Origin: Treponema sp.
GTDB taxonomy: Bacteria > Spirochaetota > Spirochaetia > Treponematales > Treponemataceae
Direction of reading: 5' to 3'
Length of the DNA stretch: 64,000 nt
NCBI GenBank assembly: GCA_022010055.1
Contig: CP091737.1
Coordinates: forward strand, 248,001-312,000
Below are positions 29,593 to 39,449 of the stretch, piece by piece. The stretch's first letter is position 1; every line of letters begins with the position of its first letter. The notes under the pieces are model-generated. The model was given only the letters and a program-made list of their open reading frames with translations, searched no databases and was not told the DNA's origin. Both the position numbers and the translations under genes were made by a program.

Positions 29593-30221
29593 TTGGAAGA
29601 GGAGGAGAGAGATAGAAACAAAAATTTATTATGGCGAATATTCTTTGTTTCATTGGATAGAACTGATTGTTACAAAAAATATAATTCTGCTTATCAACGA
29701 AGTTTTGTCTGGGCAGAGGAACAGGTAAAACATTTGATTTCGTCTTTTAATGAGAATAATTTTATTCCTCCGGTTACTATTGGTGCTTTTAAAGAAAATA
29801 ATAAAGTAGTAAATTATATTCTTGATGGTCAGCAAAGGTTAGCAAGTATTATTCTTGCAAGTATTGGGTTTTTCCAGATATAGAAAAGTTTAATGAAGCA
29901 AAAGATAGTTTTGCTAATGAAAATGATGATAATGAAATTGATTCATCAAATAGTGATAAACCAATTGAATGGACTTTTGCAGAACTCTTAAAAAGCGAAT
30001 CAATTAAAGAAATAAAAAACTTGATTACAGTTGATAAAAAATATAAGCATATCGATGATTATCAAACTGTAACCCGGAGAACCCAAAAACTGAGGCTAGA
30101 AGTGCAGCTTGAAAACGGAATAAAGGTATTGAATCTTTCTTTTTATGATGTGGAAAAACAGGACTGGAGTATGGAAGAGAAGAAATACATGGAAAAAGTG
30201 AATCTTCATAAAATTGCCTAA
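29593..30221 (+). pseudogene. DUF262 (GmrSD N-terminal-like) protein, truncated
   Basis: The segment NSAYQRSFVWAEEQVKHL and YILDGQQRLASIILA is the ParB-like nucleotide-hydrolysing core of DUF262, the first half of GmrSD type IV restriction proteins. The frame breaks at about 29870, continues in another frame to KYKHIDDYQ, then joins an unrelated tail (ENGIKVLNLSFYDVEKQDW) ending at 30221. The C-terminal DUF1524-type nuclease is absent, so it is a dead remnant. Confidence 0.6.
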
Positions 30222-30248
30222 ATAACAAACATTCATAAAATGAACATG

Positions 30249-30277
30249 TTTACAAAAGGCAAGTTATGATGTAATAT
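30249..30277 (+). promoter_or_regulatory. Promoter of the polysaccharide operon
   Basis: TTTACA (30249-30254), 17 bp, TAATAT (30272-30277). About 170 bases of leader follow before the polymerase gene, including the GGCAG-GTAAGG-CTGCC hairpin at about 30371-30386 that resembles the leader after the NusG-like gene. Confidence 0.6.
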
Positions 30278-30450
30278 AGAATTCTACATTAACCGCTGTT
30301 GGGATGTATCCTGGCTTCTTGAGCATTCTGACCCGGTGTCCTTCTTCTTGCAAATGTCAAAGGCAGGTAAGGCTGCCAATGGCGGAGCTTTTTAAAAAAC
30401 AGTTTGAAGAGGCACTTGGTTAGGGAATCAATAAAAAGAATATTTTATTT

Positions 30451-31656
30451 ATGCAAACTCTCCAAATACAAAATATTAAGTTTCAGAAATTAGATTATCA
30501 GCATATTTTTAAGCGATATGCTGATTACTTTATTTTTGTCCTACTGTGCCTGTATTCATTTGTTGACTGTCTTACAGGTATTGCAAAAATAATTGGAATG
30601 CCCAGTCCGGGTAGCATTTATAAATTGTTGCTGATGGGGATAATGGTTGTTTCGCTCACTTCTTATTATTCCATTCTCATTCCGCTTTTCTTTTTTACTG
30701 CGACTTGTGTCTCTTGCTTAGTTTATGTTTTCTTACCTTATACAAATTTTAATGAAACTTTGTCGATGGTATTAAGGATAATACTTGCTCCTGTAATATA
30801 TGTTTATTTAAATTCATTTTTTAGAAATAATAAAGACAGCAAAAAAATTATAAGCTATATTTTTGGTTTTAATTTTTATACGTTATTGGTTAACCAGCTT
30901 TTCGGAATTTTGGGATTTGGCGGAAGCACCTATAGCGATGCTGAAGACGGTTTTGGAATAAAAGGCTTTTTCTATGACGGCAATGCGCTCGCTGTAGTCC
31001 TGCTATGCTTCTTCGTTTTTTATTTTACAATCAATAAAAGCAAGTTAAAATCATTCCTGCTATTTTTAATTGCGGTGATGGTCGCCACTAAGACAGCAAT
31101 ATTGGGCATTGTACTATTCTTTTTTATATATAGCTATTTTAGTTCGTCTAGGAAAAACAAGCGAAGGATATTTTTATTATTTATCATTGTAGTCAGTGTA
31201 TTTTTATATCTAATCTTTGAAACAGACCTTTTTAGTTACCATGTGGAGAAGATTAAAAGGATGTATGAACTTTTTGATGGGCATATCTTGGATATTGCAC
31301 TGTCGGGGCGTTCACGAGATTTACAGACGCATTATAAATTCTATCATGAGCATTTTTCTTTAAGCCAATTACTTTTTGGATATGGGTATAGGTTGAATTC
31401 AAAAATAATAGAACTTGATCCTTTTGATACTTTATTCAGTTATGGACTTTTGATTTTTATACCTGTTTTTTTCTTTTATTTATATCTGGCTTATCAAAAT
31501 CGGAAGAAGTTGAATTTAAGTATTTTTAATTTGTTGTATTTTTTTATATCTCTAACATCTGGTCATGTTTGGTACAACACTTCTGCAGCGTTGTTTTTCT
31601 GTTTATTGAATATTTATGGAAATATAGAAAATTCGGTAGGTACTAGAAATGATTAA
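30451..31656 (+). CDS. O-antigen/polysaccharide polymerase (Wzy-like)
   Basis: 401 residues with about ten hydrophobic segments and a large polar loop near residues 270-315 (HYKFYHEHFSLSQLLFGYGY, the LLFGxG motif of Wzy/O-antigen ligase proteins). Probably joins repeat units of the surface glycan in the inner membrane. Eight-base overlap with the next gene. Start ATG at 30451 has a weak ribosome site. Family membership is by topology and the loop motif; sequence is otherwise poorly conserved in this class. Confidence 0.7.
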   Translation: MQTLQIQNIKFQKLDYQHIFKRYADYFIFVLLCLYSFVDCLTGIAKIIGMPSPGSIYKLLLMGIMVVSLTSYYSILIPLFFFTATCVSCLVYVFLPYTNFNETLSMVLRIILAPVIYVYLNSFFRNNKDSKKIISYIFGFNFYTLLVNQLFGILGFGGSTYSDAEDGFGIKGFFYDGNALAVVLLCFFVFYFTINKSKLKSFLLFLIAVMVATKTAILGIVLFFFIYSYFSSSRKNKRRIFLLFIIVVSVFLYLIFETDLFSYHVEKIKRMYELFDGHILDIALSGRSRDLQTHYKFYHEHFSLSQLLFGYGYRLNSKIIELDPFDTLFSYGLLIFIPVFFFYLYLAYQNRKKLNLSIFNLLYFFISLTSGHVWYNTSAALFFCLLNIYGNIENSVGTRND

Positions 31657-32732
31657 GTTTTTTTATATCTCAAATATGTTTCCGTCTGATAAGAATAAAG
31701 ACAACTATGGAATTTTTTGTAAGAAAGTGTATGACGGCTTATGTGAAAATGAGAATACAAAAGTTACTTTGCTGTCTGTAATAAAAGGAAAGAGTTTTAA
31801 TAAGTATTATAATCTACTTAGATATTGTAGATTGATGATATCTATTTATTTGAAATCAATTTTTTGTATTAGGAATTTTGATTACATTTATTTTCAATAT
31901 GTGTGGAACCATGTCTTTTGGTCAAAGCCATTATTCAATTTATATAAAAGGAATAAGAAAAAAATCATTATAAATTTTCATGGCGAAGATTTGTTTGGAG
32001 TTCTGGACTACCCGACAAAAAACAAAGAGGCAGTACTTGAATCGGCAAATTTAATAGTTTTACCTTCTTTGTATTATGCAAATTTATTAACAGATAGATA
32101 CCCGAGTTTACAGAATAAAGTTTTTGTCTCTCCTTCGGGTGGGGTAGACGATTCTGTTTTTTTCTACCAAGAAACAAATAGAGATTCGTTGCCGCCAACT
32201 ATCGCTTGGTGTTCAAGAATGGTTGAAGGAAAAGGTTGGGATGTTTATAGACGCTATAGAAAAGGTGAAAGAGAAATATCCTAACATAAAAGCGGTTATG
32301 ATTGGCTATGGCCCAGATTATCAAAATACTATTGATAGGATAAAAGTAAAGAATTTACAAGAAACCATTGATGTAAAGACAAGACTTACACATTCAGAAA
32401 TTAATGACATTTATGCAAACTGTCTATTATTTGTTAGTAGCAGTAGCAGGGCGGCAGAGTCGCTTGGTTTAGTTTCGATTGAGGCGATGATGGCAGGGGT
32501 ACCTGTTGTTGGCAGTAATTGTGCAGCGATACCGGAATATGTAAAGGATGGTGAGACAGGCTTTCTCTTTGAGACAAACAATGTTGATGATTTGTCTGAT
32601 AAAATAATTAAGTTTTTGGATTTGCCTGAAGATCAAAAGAGAAAAATGGCAAATGGTGCAATCGCTATGGCAAAGAATTATGTGACAGAGAATGTTCTGA
32701 CACAATTAATAGATACTTTATTAAAACTTTAA
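31649..32732 (+). CDS. Glycosyltransferase family 4, frameshifted
   Basis: About 361 residues when joined. N-terminal MIKFFYISNMFPSDKNKDNY and the C-terminal donor-binding block ESLGLVSIEAMMAGVPVVGS, then DGETGFLFE, place it in the GT4 (GT-B fold) group. The frame changes at about 32243, in GATGTTTATAGAC; the correct reading is WDVFIDAIEKVKEKYPNI. One indel. Adds a sugar to the lipid-linked glycan intermediate at the cytoplasmic face. Confidence 0.83.
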
Positions 32733-32735
32733 ACT

Positions 32736-33186
32736 ATGGAAACAGTAAAACGACAATATAATTTTTTAAGACTTTTTAAGAGGCTTATTTTTGCCTATGC
32801 TTCCAACTCTTATTTGTTAGTTTCAAAAATTAGAAGAATACTATACAAATGGGGGGGGGGTAAAGATTGGTCAGAATACATTTATTGGAAGGCAGGTGTA
32901 TTTTGATGAGCTTGCTCCCAAAAGTATTGAGATAGGAAGTAACTGCCACATTACGCAGGGGGTGGAAATCCTAACTCACTTTTTGAATCCAGAAACTGGC
33001 GGGTTTTATACTGCTCCTGTGGTAATAGGTGATAATACTTTTATTGGAATGCATACCTTAATTATAAAGCCTGTAAAAATTGGTAGCAACTGCATAATTG
33101 GAGCTGGAAGTATTGTAACCCATGATATTCCAGACAATTCTATTGCAGCAGGTAATCCTTGTAGGGTAATAAAAAGTAGAAAGTAA
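32736..33186 (+). CDS. Hexapeptide-repeat acyltransferase, switched off by a G10 tract
   Basis: About 150 residues. The first part (METVKRQYNFLRLFKRLIF...) is read from 32736; then comes a run of ten G (32851-32860). In the present length the frame ends soon after (KDWSEYIYWK.., stop about 32907). With 8 or 11 G it would continue as VKIGQNTFIGRQVYFDEL and then the left-handed beta-helix repeats IGDNTFIGMHTLII and IGAGSIVTHDIPDN, ending GNPCRVIKSRK. This is the WcaF/serine-acetyltransferase-like family, which O-acetylates sugars in capsular glycans. The gene is thus off in this sequence but likely on in other cells. Confidence 0.75.
32851..32860 (+). repeat. Homopolymeric G10 tract inside the acyltransferase gene
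   Basis: Ten consecutive G in codons 39-42. Poly-G tracts in treponemes are known to vary in length and switch genes. Sequencing of such tracts is error-prone, so the exact count is uncertain. Confidence 0.85.
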
Positions 33187-33187
33187 G

Positions 33188-33212
33188 TTCTTTGTAGGTT
33201 TTCTACAAAGAA
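33188..33212 (+). other. Perfect 10-bp inverted repeat between glycan genes
   Basis: TTCTTTGTAG and CTACAAAGAA flank a 5-base loop. No T-run follows, so a classical terminator is unlikely; an attenuating or processing hairpin is possible. Confidence 0.45.
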
Positions 33213-33241
33213 ATATCCATAGTTATAAATCACTATAAATC

Positions 33242-34318
33242 ATGAAACAAATTTCAATTATTGGAACCGTAGGCGTTCCGGCTTGTTACGGCGGCTTTGA
33301 ATCTCTTGTTGAAAATCTTTTGGATTATACTCCAGAGGATGTTCAGTACACTGTTTTTTGCACTGCAAAAAAGTATGAGCAAAAATTGGATTCATACAAA
33401 GGTGCAAAACTTGTTTACCTTGAAAAAAACGCAAATGGCAAGGACAGTATTTTGTATGATTTTGAATCTATGAAGAAATCATTGGATTCTGACATTATGC
33501 TGGTTCTTGGTGTGAGCGGGTGTGCTTTTCTGCCATATATTAGAAAACGCTTTAAGGGAAAAATTATCACAAACATTGATGGACTTGAATGGCGGCGCGA
33601 CAAGTGGAAGTGGTATGCAAAGAAAATCCTAAAATTCAGTGAGTCAAGAGCGGTTAAATATTCTGATATAGTAATAGGCGACAACAATGGTATTACCGAC
33701 TATGTAAAAGAAGAGTATGGAAAAGACGCTGTTTTGATAGCCTATGGCGGTGACCATGTTGAAAAGATTGTAGATGACAGCCTTTATAATGACTACCCAT
33801 TTTGTAAAGAGCCTTATGCGGTGACGGTCTGCCGAATAGAGCCGGAAAACAACATTCACGCAATTTTGGAAGCCTTCTCAGAAAATCCTAATATGCCCCT
33901 AGTGATTGTCGGAAATTGGGAAAAGTCTGAATACGGAAAAAATCTAAAAGAAAAATATTCTACTTTTGACAATATTCACATTTTAGATTCTATTTATGAT
34001 GCACACAGAATAAATTGGATTAGAGGAAATGCAGCTCTTTATGTTCACGGTCATAGTGCCGGTGGAACGAACCCAAGTCTTGTAGAGGCTATGAATTTTG
34101 GACTTCCGATTTTGGCTTTTGATTGCGTTTATAACAGAGCAACTACAGAAGAAAAGGCTTTGTATTGGAAAGATAGCGAAGGGCTTAGTGAACTGCTAAA
34201 AAAAGTTGGTGCTGATAAAGCTGAAATGGAAAGCATTGGTTTTGCGATGAAGGAAGCTGGAAAAAGACTTTATTCGTGGGAGAAGATTGCAGAGCAATAT
34301 AACAATCTGTGGAAGTAG
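33242..34318 (+). CDS. Glycosyltransferase with DUF1972 domain (rhamnosyltransferase-like)
   Basis: 358 residues. The N-terminus (MKQISIIGTVGVPACYGGFE) is the DUF1972 signature found in beta-1,4-rhamnosyltransferases of capsule pathways. A GT4-type donor site follows (GTNPSLVEAMNFGLPILAFD near residues 285-305). It likely transfers a deoxysugar to the lipid-linked intermediate. No frame break. Confidence 0.85.
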   Translation: MKQISIIGTVGVPACYGGFESLVENLLDYTPEDVQYTVFCTAKKYEQKLDSYKGAKLVYLEKNANGKDSILYDFESMKKSLDSDIMLVLGVSGCAFLPYIRKRFKGKIITNIDGLEWRRDKWKWYAKKILKFSESRAVKYSDIVIGDNNGITDYVKEEYGKDAVLIAYGGDHVEKIVDDSLYNDYPFCKEPYAVTVCRIEPENNIHAILEAFSENPNMPLVIVGNWEKSEYGKNLKEKYSTFDNIHILDSIYDAHRINWIRGNAALYVHGHSAGGTNPSLVEAMNFGLPILAFDCVYNRATTEEKALYWKDSEGLSELLKKVGADKAEMESIGFAMKEAGKRLYSWEKIAEQYNNLWK

Positions 34319-34332
34319 TTGGGAATTACGAT

Positions 34333-35124
34333 ATGAAGGATATTGGATTAATTTCAATAATTATACCTGTTTATAACAGTGAGCAATACTTGGCTGAATG
34401 CTTGGATAGTATCATAGCACAGACATATACAAATATTGAAATTGTATTAGTAAATGACGGTTCAACAGATAACAGCCTTGCTGTTCTAGAAAAATATCAA
34501 AAAACTGATAATAGAATAAAGATAATAAATCAGCCAAATGCTGGTGTTACCATAGGAAGAAAAAATGGTGTTTTTAGTGCAAGTGGAAAATGGATTTTAT
34601 TTTCTGATTCTGATGATACCATGCCAGCAAATGCATTAGAGACTTTAGCAAATATGGTCTTAGATGATAAGACAGATATAGTAATTGGGCATGTGGCTTT
34701 TACAGGCTCTTTCAAATGGCCGTATAGAGAGCAAAATAGAGTTTATTCAAGAAAGCAATATTTAAAGGCTTTAAGTATGAACAAGGTTCACTGTGGACCA
34801 GTTTCAAAATTAATAAAAGCTAGCCTTTTTACGGAAAAATGTTTTTCTTGTCCTAAAGAAATTGTTTGTGGCGAGGACAAAATAATGAATATGCTCTTGG
34901 GCAGTAACGCAAATAAAATTGTGCAGATAAAAGAAGCCGTTTATAACTATATACAAAGACCTTCCAATCATCCTTCTGATTTAAAGAATAGAAAGCTAAG
35001 ATTGAAATTTGAAAATAGCATATTAGGAAAACAGGGAAGAAGTTTGGTACTAATAAACAATTTTGTTTTTATTAAGACAGAAATGAAAAATGTAGTAAAA
35101 ACAATTTTAGGTAGAAAGATTTAG
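34333..35124 (+). CDS. Glycosyltransferase family 2
   Basis: 263 residues from ATG 34333 (an upstream in-frame ATG at 34309 overlaps the previous gene). GT-A fold motifs: ISIIIPVYNSEQYLAECLDS, VNDGSTDNSLAVLEKY and FSDSDDTMP (DxD-like). The C-terminal ~90 residues are polar. Part of the glycan assembly set. Confidence 0.87.
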   Translation: MKDIGLISIIIPVYNSEQYLAECLDSIIAQTYTNIEIVLVNDGSTDNSLAVLEKYQKTDNRIKIINQPNAGVTIGRKNGVFSASGKWILFSDSDDTMPANALETLANMVLDDKTDIVIGHVAFTGSFKWPYREQNRVYSRKQYLKALSMNKVHCGPVSKLIKASLFTEKCFSCPKEIVCGEDKIMNMLLGSNANKIVQIKEAVYNYIQRPSNHPSDLKNRKLRLKFENSILGKQGRSLVLINNFVFIKTEMKNVVKTILGRKI

Positions 35125-35169
35125 GGTTTATAATATAAACTTATTGATAGATTTACGCAGGAATCATAT

Positions 35170-36729
35170 ATGAAACGAATTGCGCTTTGTATTGGTAATA
35201 ACAATTATATAAAATTGCCTTCTCTTTCTGCTGCAATAAACGATGCAAAAGCTGTAGCAGAAGAACTTGGAAAGTTGGGATTTACAGTCAATGTAGAGGT
35301 TGATTTAACTCTTACGAGTTTTGTTAATGCTATTAATAAGTTTTGTGATGAATTAAAAACAAGTGATTCTGGTATTTTGTTTTATGCAGGTCATGGCTTT
35401 GAGAATGAAAATAAAAATTTCCTTATACCAATAGATTTTAACCCTGATAATGATCCAAGAAGTTTTCCTTTTATAGCGTACCCTTTAGATAATTTATTAG
35501 ACCAATTTAAGAAAGACGATTTACTTGATAAAACAAAAATTGTAATTCTTGATGCTTGCCGTGATTCTTTTAGTGGTCGGGGATTATCTACTTCATTTGC
35601 ACCTGTTATGGCTCCAGCCGGTACTCTGATTGCTTTTTCGACTTCTCCCGGACAAAGTGCTGACGAGGGAGTAATTTATAATGGATTAAAACATGGTAAA
35701 TATACAAAGGTGTTGCTACCACATTTGCTTTTACCACGAATCCCAGTGGAAGCGATGTTTAAGCGTGTAAGAAAGCAGCTTGCATCGGACACTCATGGAA
35801 CACAAATTTCTTGGGAACACACTTCATTAATTGAAGATTATTATTTGAACCCAGATAGTATTTTTTCTAATGGGCTTTATATGCCACAGGCTTATAAGGA
35901 TTGCATATTTAAACCAACTTTAAAGATTGTAGCAGATATAATTCACAAATTAAAATCTTATGACTGGCCAGTTCAGACTAAAGCCCTATACATGTTGTCA
36001 TCTACAGATTTCTTAAATCTTTTGAATCCGGTAGAGAAAGAAAATCCAGGAGATAAAAAGCTTGACACATTAAGTCCCAGTGATTTATTTGTAATTGGTA
36101 GGAATATCTACCAGGCGGCGGCAGGGAATCATTTTGATACTTTTGATTTTATAAGAACTCTTTCAAATTGGAAAATTGATATTAAGGTAAGATGCCATAT
36201 TCTTAATGGTATGGCTTATGAAATTTACTTTGACAAAAATAATGAAGTAAGAAGATATTTTAAAACTGGAATTACCGACACCAGAGCCTATATGTTTGTT
36301 ATTGAACAGCTAGAAAGGCCTGAATTTGAAGCCTCTCGGCGTTTTATTCAGGATGCACTTTTGGAAATTAAAGACAGACCTCTATATATTCCGGGAAAAT
36401 ATAATGTTATTGATTTGACAGTAACTCTTGAACAATATGTATTCCCTGAAAGTGAAAAGACAACTAGTTTACCAGAATGGTATAAAGTAAAAGAAATTCT
36501 AATTAATGATAAGAATGCATACACAAGCTGTCAAACAAAAGAAGATGAAACTTTTGACCCAAAGAATGAATTGTTTTGGAGGGTAAAAGAGTTTGAATCA
36601 AAATTAAAAGACCTTTTGGTTGTGCCTTCTGATTATGTTAGTATTGAATACAAAGTTCCAGATGGTGAAAAAGCATTGGATAGAAGCAGTAATCTTTTTG
36701 CTATGAGAGAATTCTATTTGAAATATTGA
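35170..36729 (+). CDS. Caspase-family (metacaspase-like) protease
   Basis: 519 residues. The N-terminal ~230 residues are a peptidase C14 domain: MKRIALCIGNNNYIKLP start, catalytic His75 in YAGHG and catalytic Cys130 in ILDACRDSFSGRG. The following APAGTLIAFSTSPGQSA loop is typical of caspase-like p20 subunits. Residues ~240-519 are helical with no recognised fold. It is followed 17 bp later by a DUF4365 gene. This two-gene unit is unrelated to sugar chemistry and sits inside the glycan locus; caspase-like proteases next to nuclease/sensor genes are a recurrent theme in abortive phage defence. No transmembrane segment. The function remains inferred. Confidence 0.85.
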   Translation: MKRIALCIGNNNYIKLPSLSAAINDAKAVAEELGKLGFTVNVEVDLTLTSFVNAINKFCDELKTSDSGILFYAGHGFENENKNFLIPIDFNPDNDPRSFPFIAYPLDNLLDQFKKDDLLDKTKIVILDACRDSFSGRGLSTSFAPVMAPAGTLIAFSTSPGQSADEGVIYNGLKHGKYTKVLLPHLLLPRIPVEAMFKRVRKQLASDTHGTQISWEHTSLIEDYYLNPDSIFSNGLYMPQAYKDCIFKPTLKIVADIIHKLKSYDWPVQTKALYMLSSTDFLNLLNPVEKENPGDKKLDTLSPSDLFVIGRNIYQAAAGNHFDTFDFIRTLSNWKIDIKVRCHILNGMAYEIYFDKNNEVRRYFKTGITDTRAYMFVIEQLERPEFEASRRFIQDALLEIKDRPLYIPGKYNVIDLTVTLEQYVFPESEKTTSLPEWYKVKEILINDKNAYTSCQTKEDETFDPKNELFWRVKEFESKLKDLLVVPSDYVSIEYKVPDGEKALDRSSNLFAMREFYLKY

Positions 36730-36746
36730 TATAGTTTGTAGAGTTT

Positions 36747-38480
36747 ATGGATTCCAGAAAAATTGAAGGAATGGCTGTAGACAAGGTTAAAGAGGCCATC
36801 CGAGATACAGATAGACTTTCTCCATACATTCAAGAAAATGACAAGGAACCCATTTGGGATGGTTTTGTTTATGTTTATAACGACTGTAACCAGAATAACG
36901 ACAATTTGCGTGGGAGAGTTGCTGTTCAAGTAAAGGGAAAGGAATATAAAGAAAAGAATGATTTTAAGAATAAAATAAAATACCCTGTAAAAGTTTCTTC
37001 CCTTTCTTCATTTTTACGGGACGGCGGGGCAATTTTCTTTGTGGTCTGTTTAAAACAAAATGCATATAAAATTTATTTTGCGGAGTTTTCTCCCTTAATC
37101 ATAAAACACTATTTGCATGAAGCAGATGCGCAAAAGACCATAAACATAGAATTTTCAGTTTTTCCAGAAGAGACAAAAACGAAAGAAAGCCTATTTATAA
37201 ATTTTTATGAAAACTGCATAAAGCAGACTAGCTTTATAAATGGCGACCAGTATTACACATTGTCTGATATTCAGAAAAACAAAGATATAAAAAGAGTATA
37301 TGGAACGGTATATGGAAATAAAGGGGATGATTTACTTGCTGGACTAGTTAGAAATACAACATATTTGTATGCAGAACTGCAAAACGGCTTGAGCGTACCA
37401 ATAGATAGTTTTGGACTTATGTCATACGCAAAATTGACTCAAAATTCTACTGTAAGAATTAAAGATAAAATTTATTACAACCATATTGAAAGAGTGCTTT
37501 ACCAGAAGAATGTGACGGTCAGAATTGGAAAAGGTACAACAATAACACTTAATGATTTGGGGGTTATTCAGTTTTCATATAAGATACCAAAGTATTTGAG
37601 CGATGTAAAATTTGATATAGAATTTTTGAGAGATGCAATTTTAAATGAAGGGTTTACTATAGACAATTTTAATTTTCCATTAAGAAAAGAGGATATAGAG
37701 AAATCTTCTTTTAACATTAAATTCATAAATGCGGTATATGAAGAATGTCAGCGGTATAGTAAAGTTTTGGAAGTTTTGAATTGTAAACATGATTTAGATT
37801 ATTCAAGTCTTACAGATGCAGATAAAAATAGTTTGAATGTTCTTTATGTTACTTTAGTTCAAAACAAGACAATTTCACCAGAAAGCAATACAGCTCCTGT
37901 TCAAACAGGGCGTGCACATATAAACATTGCCAACCTTAACTTTCTTCTGGAACTAGTTGCTGTGCCTAACAGAGAGAGCGAATACTCTTATTTTGACTTA
38001 TTCTCTCATTCAATTTCAATACGAAGTGTACAGGATGAAAATGTAATTTTTCCGCGTTATTTTCTAATTGAGACTACAGACTTTATAAAAGCTGATAATA
38101 TAACTTTAGATAAAGTTGTACCAGAATTAAAAGAATTTGGACTACCAAATGAATACTTCGATATGGTATTTCAAACATTGGTGGCTCTTTATTCTGCATT
38201 TGACAAACTTAATGAGGATCTAAAAAATATACCTTCAAAAGAAAACAAAAGGATTTCTAATCAAAAGATAACAGATTTGTTCTTTGTAGAAGAGGATAGA
38301 GATGTTGAATTTAAAAAACAAAAGAGGGATAAATTGCATACAATTCTTGATGAACTGATTGCTTTTTACGAAACAACATCAACAGCTTCCCTAAAGCAGG
38401 AAAATTACGAAAAGCTTATGAAGTATATTGATATTGTTACTAATCCTGATTTGGATAAGGTACAAATTAACAATGGTTAG
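36747..38480 (+). CDS. DUF4365 domain protein (nuclease-like fold), partner of the caspase gene
   Basis: 577 residues. Residues 1-~160 form DUF4365: the acidic EGMAVDKVKEAIRDTDRLSP start, then DKEPIWDGFVYVY, and GRVAVQVKGKEY; the D...QVKGK arrangement suits a PD-(D/E)xK nuclease-type core. The remaining ~400 residues are not recognised. It contains long helical stretches near the C-terminus. Probably a nucleic-acid sensor or nuclease acting with the caspase-like protease. Confidence 0.75.
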   Translation: MDSRKIEGMAVDKVKEAIRDTDRLSPYIQENDKEPIWDGFVYVYNDCNQNNDNLRGRVAVQVKGKEYKEKNDFKNKIKYPVKVSSLSSFLRDGGAIFFVVCLKQNAYKIYFAEFSPLIIKHYLHEADAQKTINIEFSVFPEETKTKESLFINFYENCIKQTSFINGDQYYTLSDIQKNKDIKRVYGTVYGNKGDDLLAGLVRNTTYLYAELQNGLSVPIDSFGLMSYAKLTQNSTVRIKDKIYYNHIERVLYQKNVTVRIGKGTTITLNDLGVIQFSYKIPKYLSDVKFDIEFLRDAILNEGFTIDNFNFPLRKEDIEKSSFNIKFINAVYEECQRYSKVLEVLNCKHDLDYSSLTDADKNSLNVLYVTLVQNKTISPESNTAPVQTGRAHINIANLNFLLELVAVPNRESEYSYFDLFSHSISIRSVQDENVIFPRYFLIETTDFIKADNITLDKVVPELKEFGLPNEYFDMVFQTLVALYSAFDKLNEDLKNIPSKENKRISNQKITDLFFVEEDRDVEFKKQKRDKLHTILDELIAFYETTSTASLKQENYEKLMKYIDIVTNPDLDKVQINNG

Positions 38481-38507
38481 GAAAAAGTATACGGTGGAGA
38501 AGATGAA

Positions 38508-39419
38508 ATGATAATTCAGATAATAAAAAATATACTAAAGCCCATACGGGCTTTTGTTCTTAGGGTATATTATACGAGGCAAATAAATAAAACAAAACAG
38601 CCTTACATTCTTTGTGAATGTTATATGATTACAAAAAATGGAAAGGTTAAAGTGAATAACTGGGGGGATGATTTAAATTCCTTTTTGTTTGAATATGCTA
38701 CTGGAAGAAAAGTAATTAATATTCCTTTTTCAAAGATGTTTAATAAGGGTTTTTCAAATGTTTATTCTTTGATTGGAAGTATTCTGAATTTTTATAGTCT
38801 TGATAAAAAGATTGTTTATGGTACTGGAATTATGAATCCAAAGGGACCGGTTCGTGGAAAGCCTGAACAGATAATTTCTGTGCGAGGTCCTAGGACAAGG
38901 GAAGTGCTTTTAGAGAGGGGAATTGACTGTCCTGAAAAATATGGGGATCCAGTTTTGCTTTTGCCGTGTATATACAAAGCTAAAGGGATAAAGCATAATA
39001 AACCTGTGATTATTCCCAATATGGGAACTTTTGATGGTGATATTACACTGATTGAAAAGCTGGCTGAAAAACTTGACGCAAAGATTTTAGACTTAAGGAA
39101 TTATAATAAATGGACTGACCCGATTGACCAGATATGCGGTGCGTCTTTTGTAATTTCTGAATCTTTACATGGTTTGATTGTAGCTGAAACATACAATATT
39201 CCTAGTGTTTGGGTTGATTTTATTTCACATCCAGATTACTGGAATTTTAAGTATGAAGATTTTTATGGTTCTATTGGGAAAAAAGAAAGTATAATTGAGA
39301 TACGAAAGGTAGAAGATGTTGATGCAGCTTTGGAAAAAGTTCGCAAATGGGAAAAAGGGAATATTGATTATCAGGAATTGAAAAATCTGTTTCCGTTTGA
39401 AGCGGAATGGGTAGAATAG
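38508..39419 (+). CDS. Polysaccharide pyruvyltransferase family protein
   Basis: 303 residues. Family blocks: VNNWGDDLNSFLFEYATGR near residue 47, VYGTGIMNPKGP, ISVRGPRTREVL, YGDPVLLLP and ISESLHGLIVAETYNIPSVW. Transfers pyruvate from phosphoenolpyruvate to a sugar (ketal) in related enzymes. A decayed relative occurs at 29412. The GTG/AAGATG upstream context supports ATG 38508. Confidence 0.85.
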   Translation: MIIQIIKNILKPIRAFVLRVYYTRQINKTKQPYILCECYMITKNGKVKVNNWGDDLNSFLFEYATGRKVINIPFSKMFNKGFSNVYSLIGSILNFYSLDKKIVYGTGIMNPKGPVRGKPEQIISVRGPRTREVLLERGIDCPEKYGDPVLLLPCIYKAKGIKHNKPVIIPNMGTFDGDITLIEKLAEKLDAKILDLRNYNKWTDPIDQICGASFVISESLHGLIVAETYNIPSVWVDFISHPDYWNFKYEDFYGSIGKKESIIEIRKVEDVDAALEKVRKWEKGNIDYQELKNLFPFEAEWVE

Positions 39420-39449
39420 AAATACAAAATAAATGAGAGGATAGTAACA

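Noticed and set aside
33188..33212. Rho-independent terminator
   Set aside because: A perfect stem but without a following T-run on either strand.
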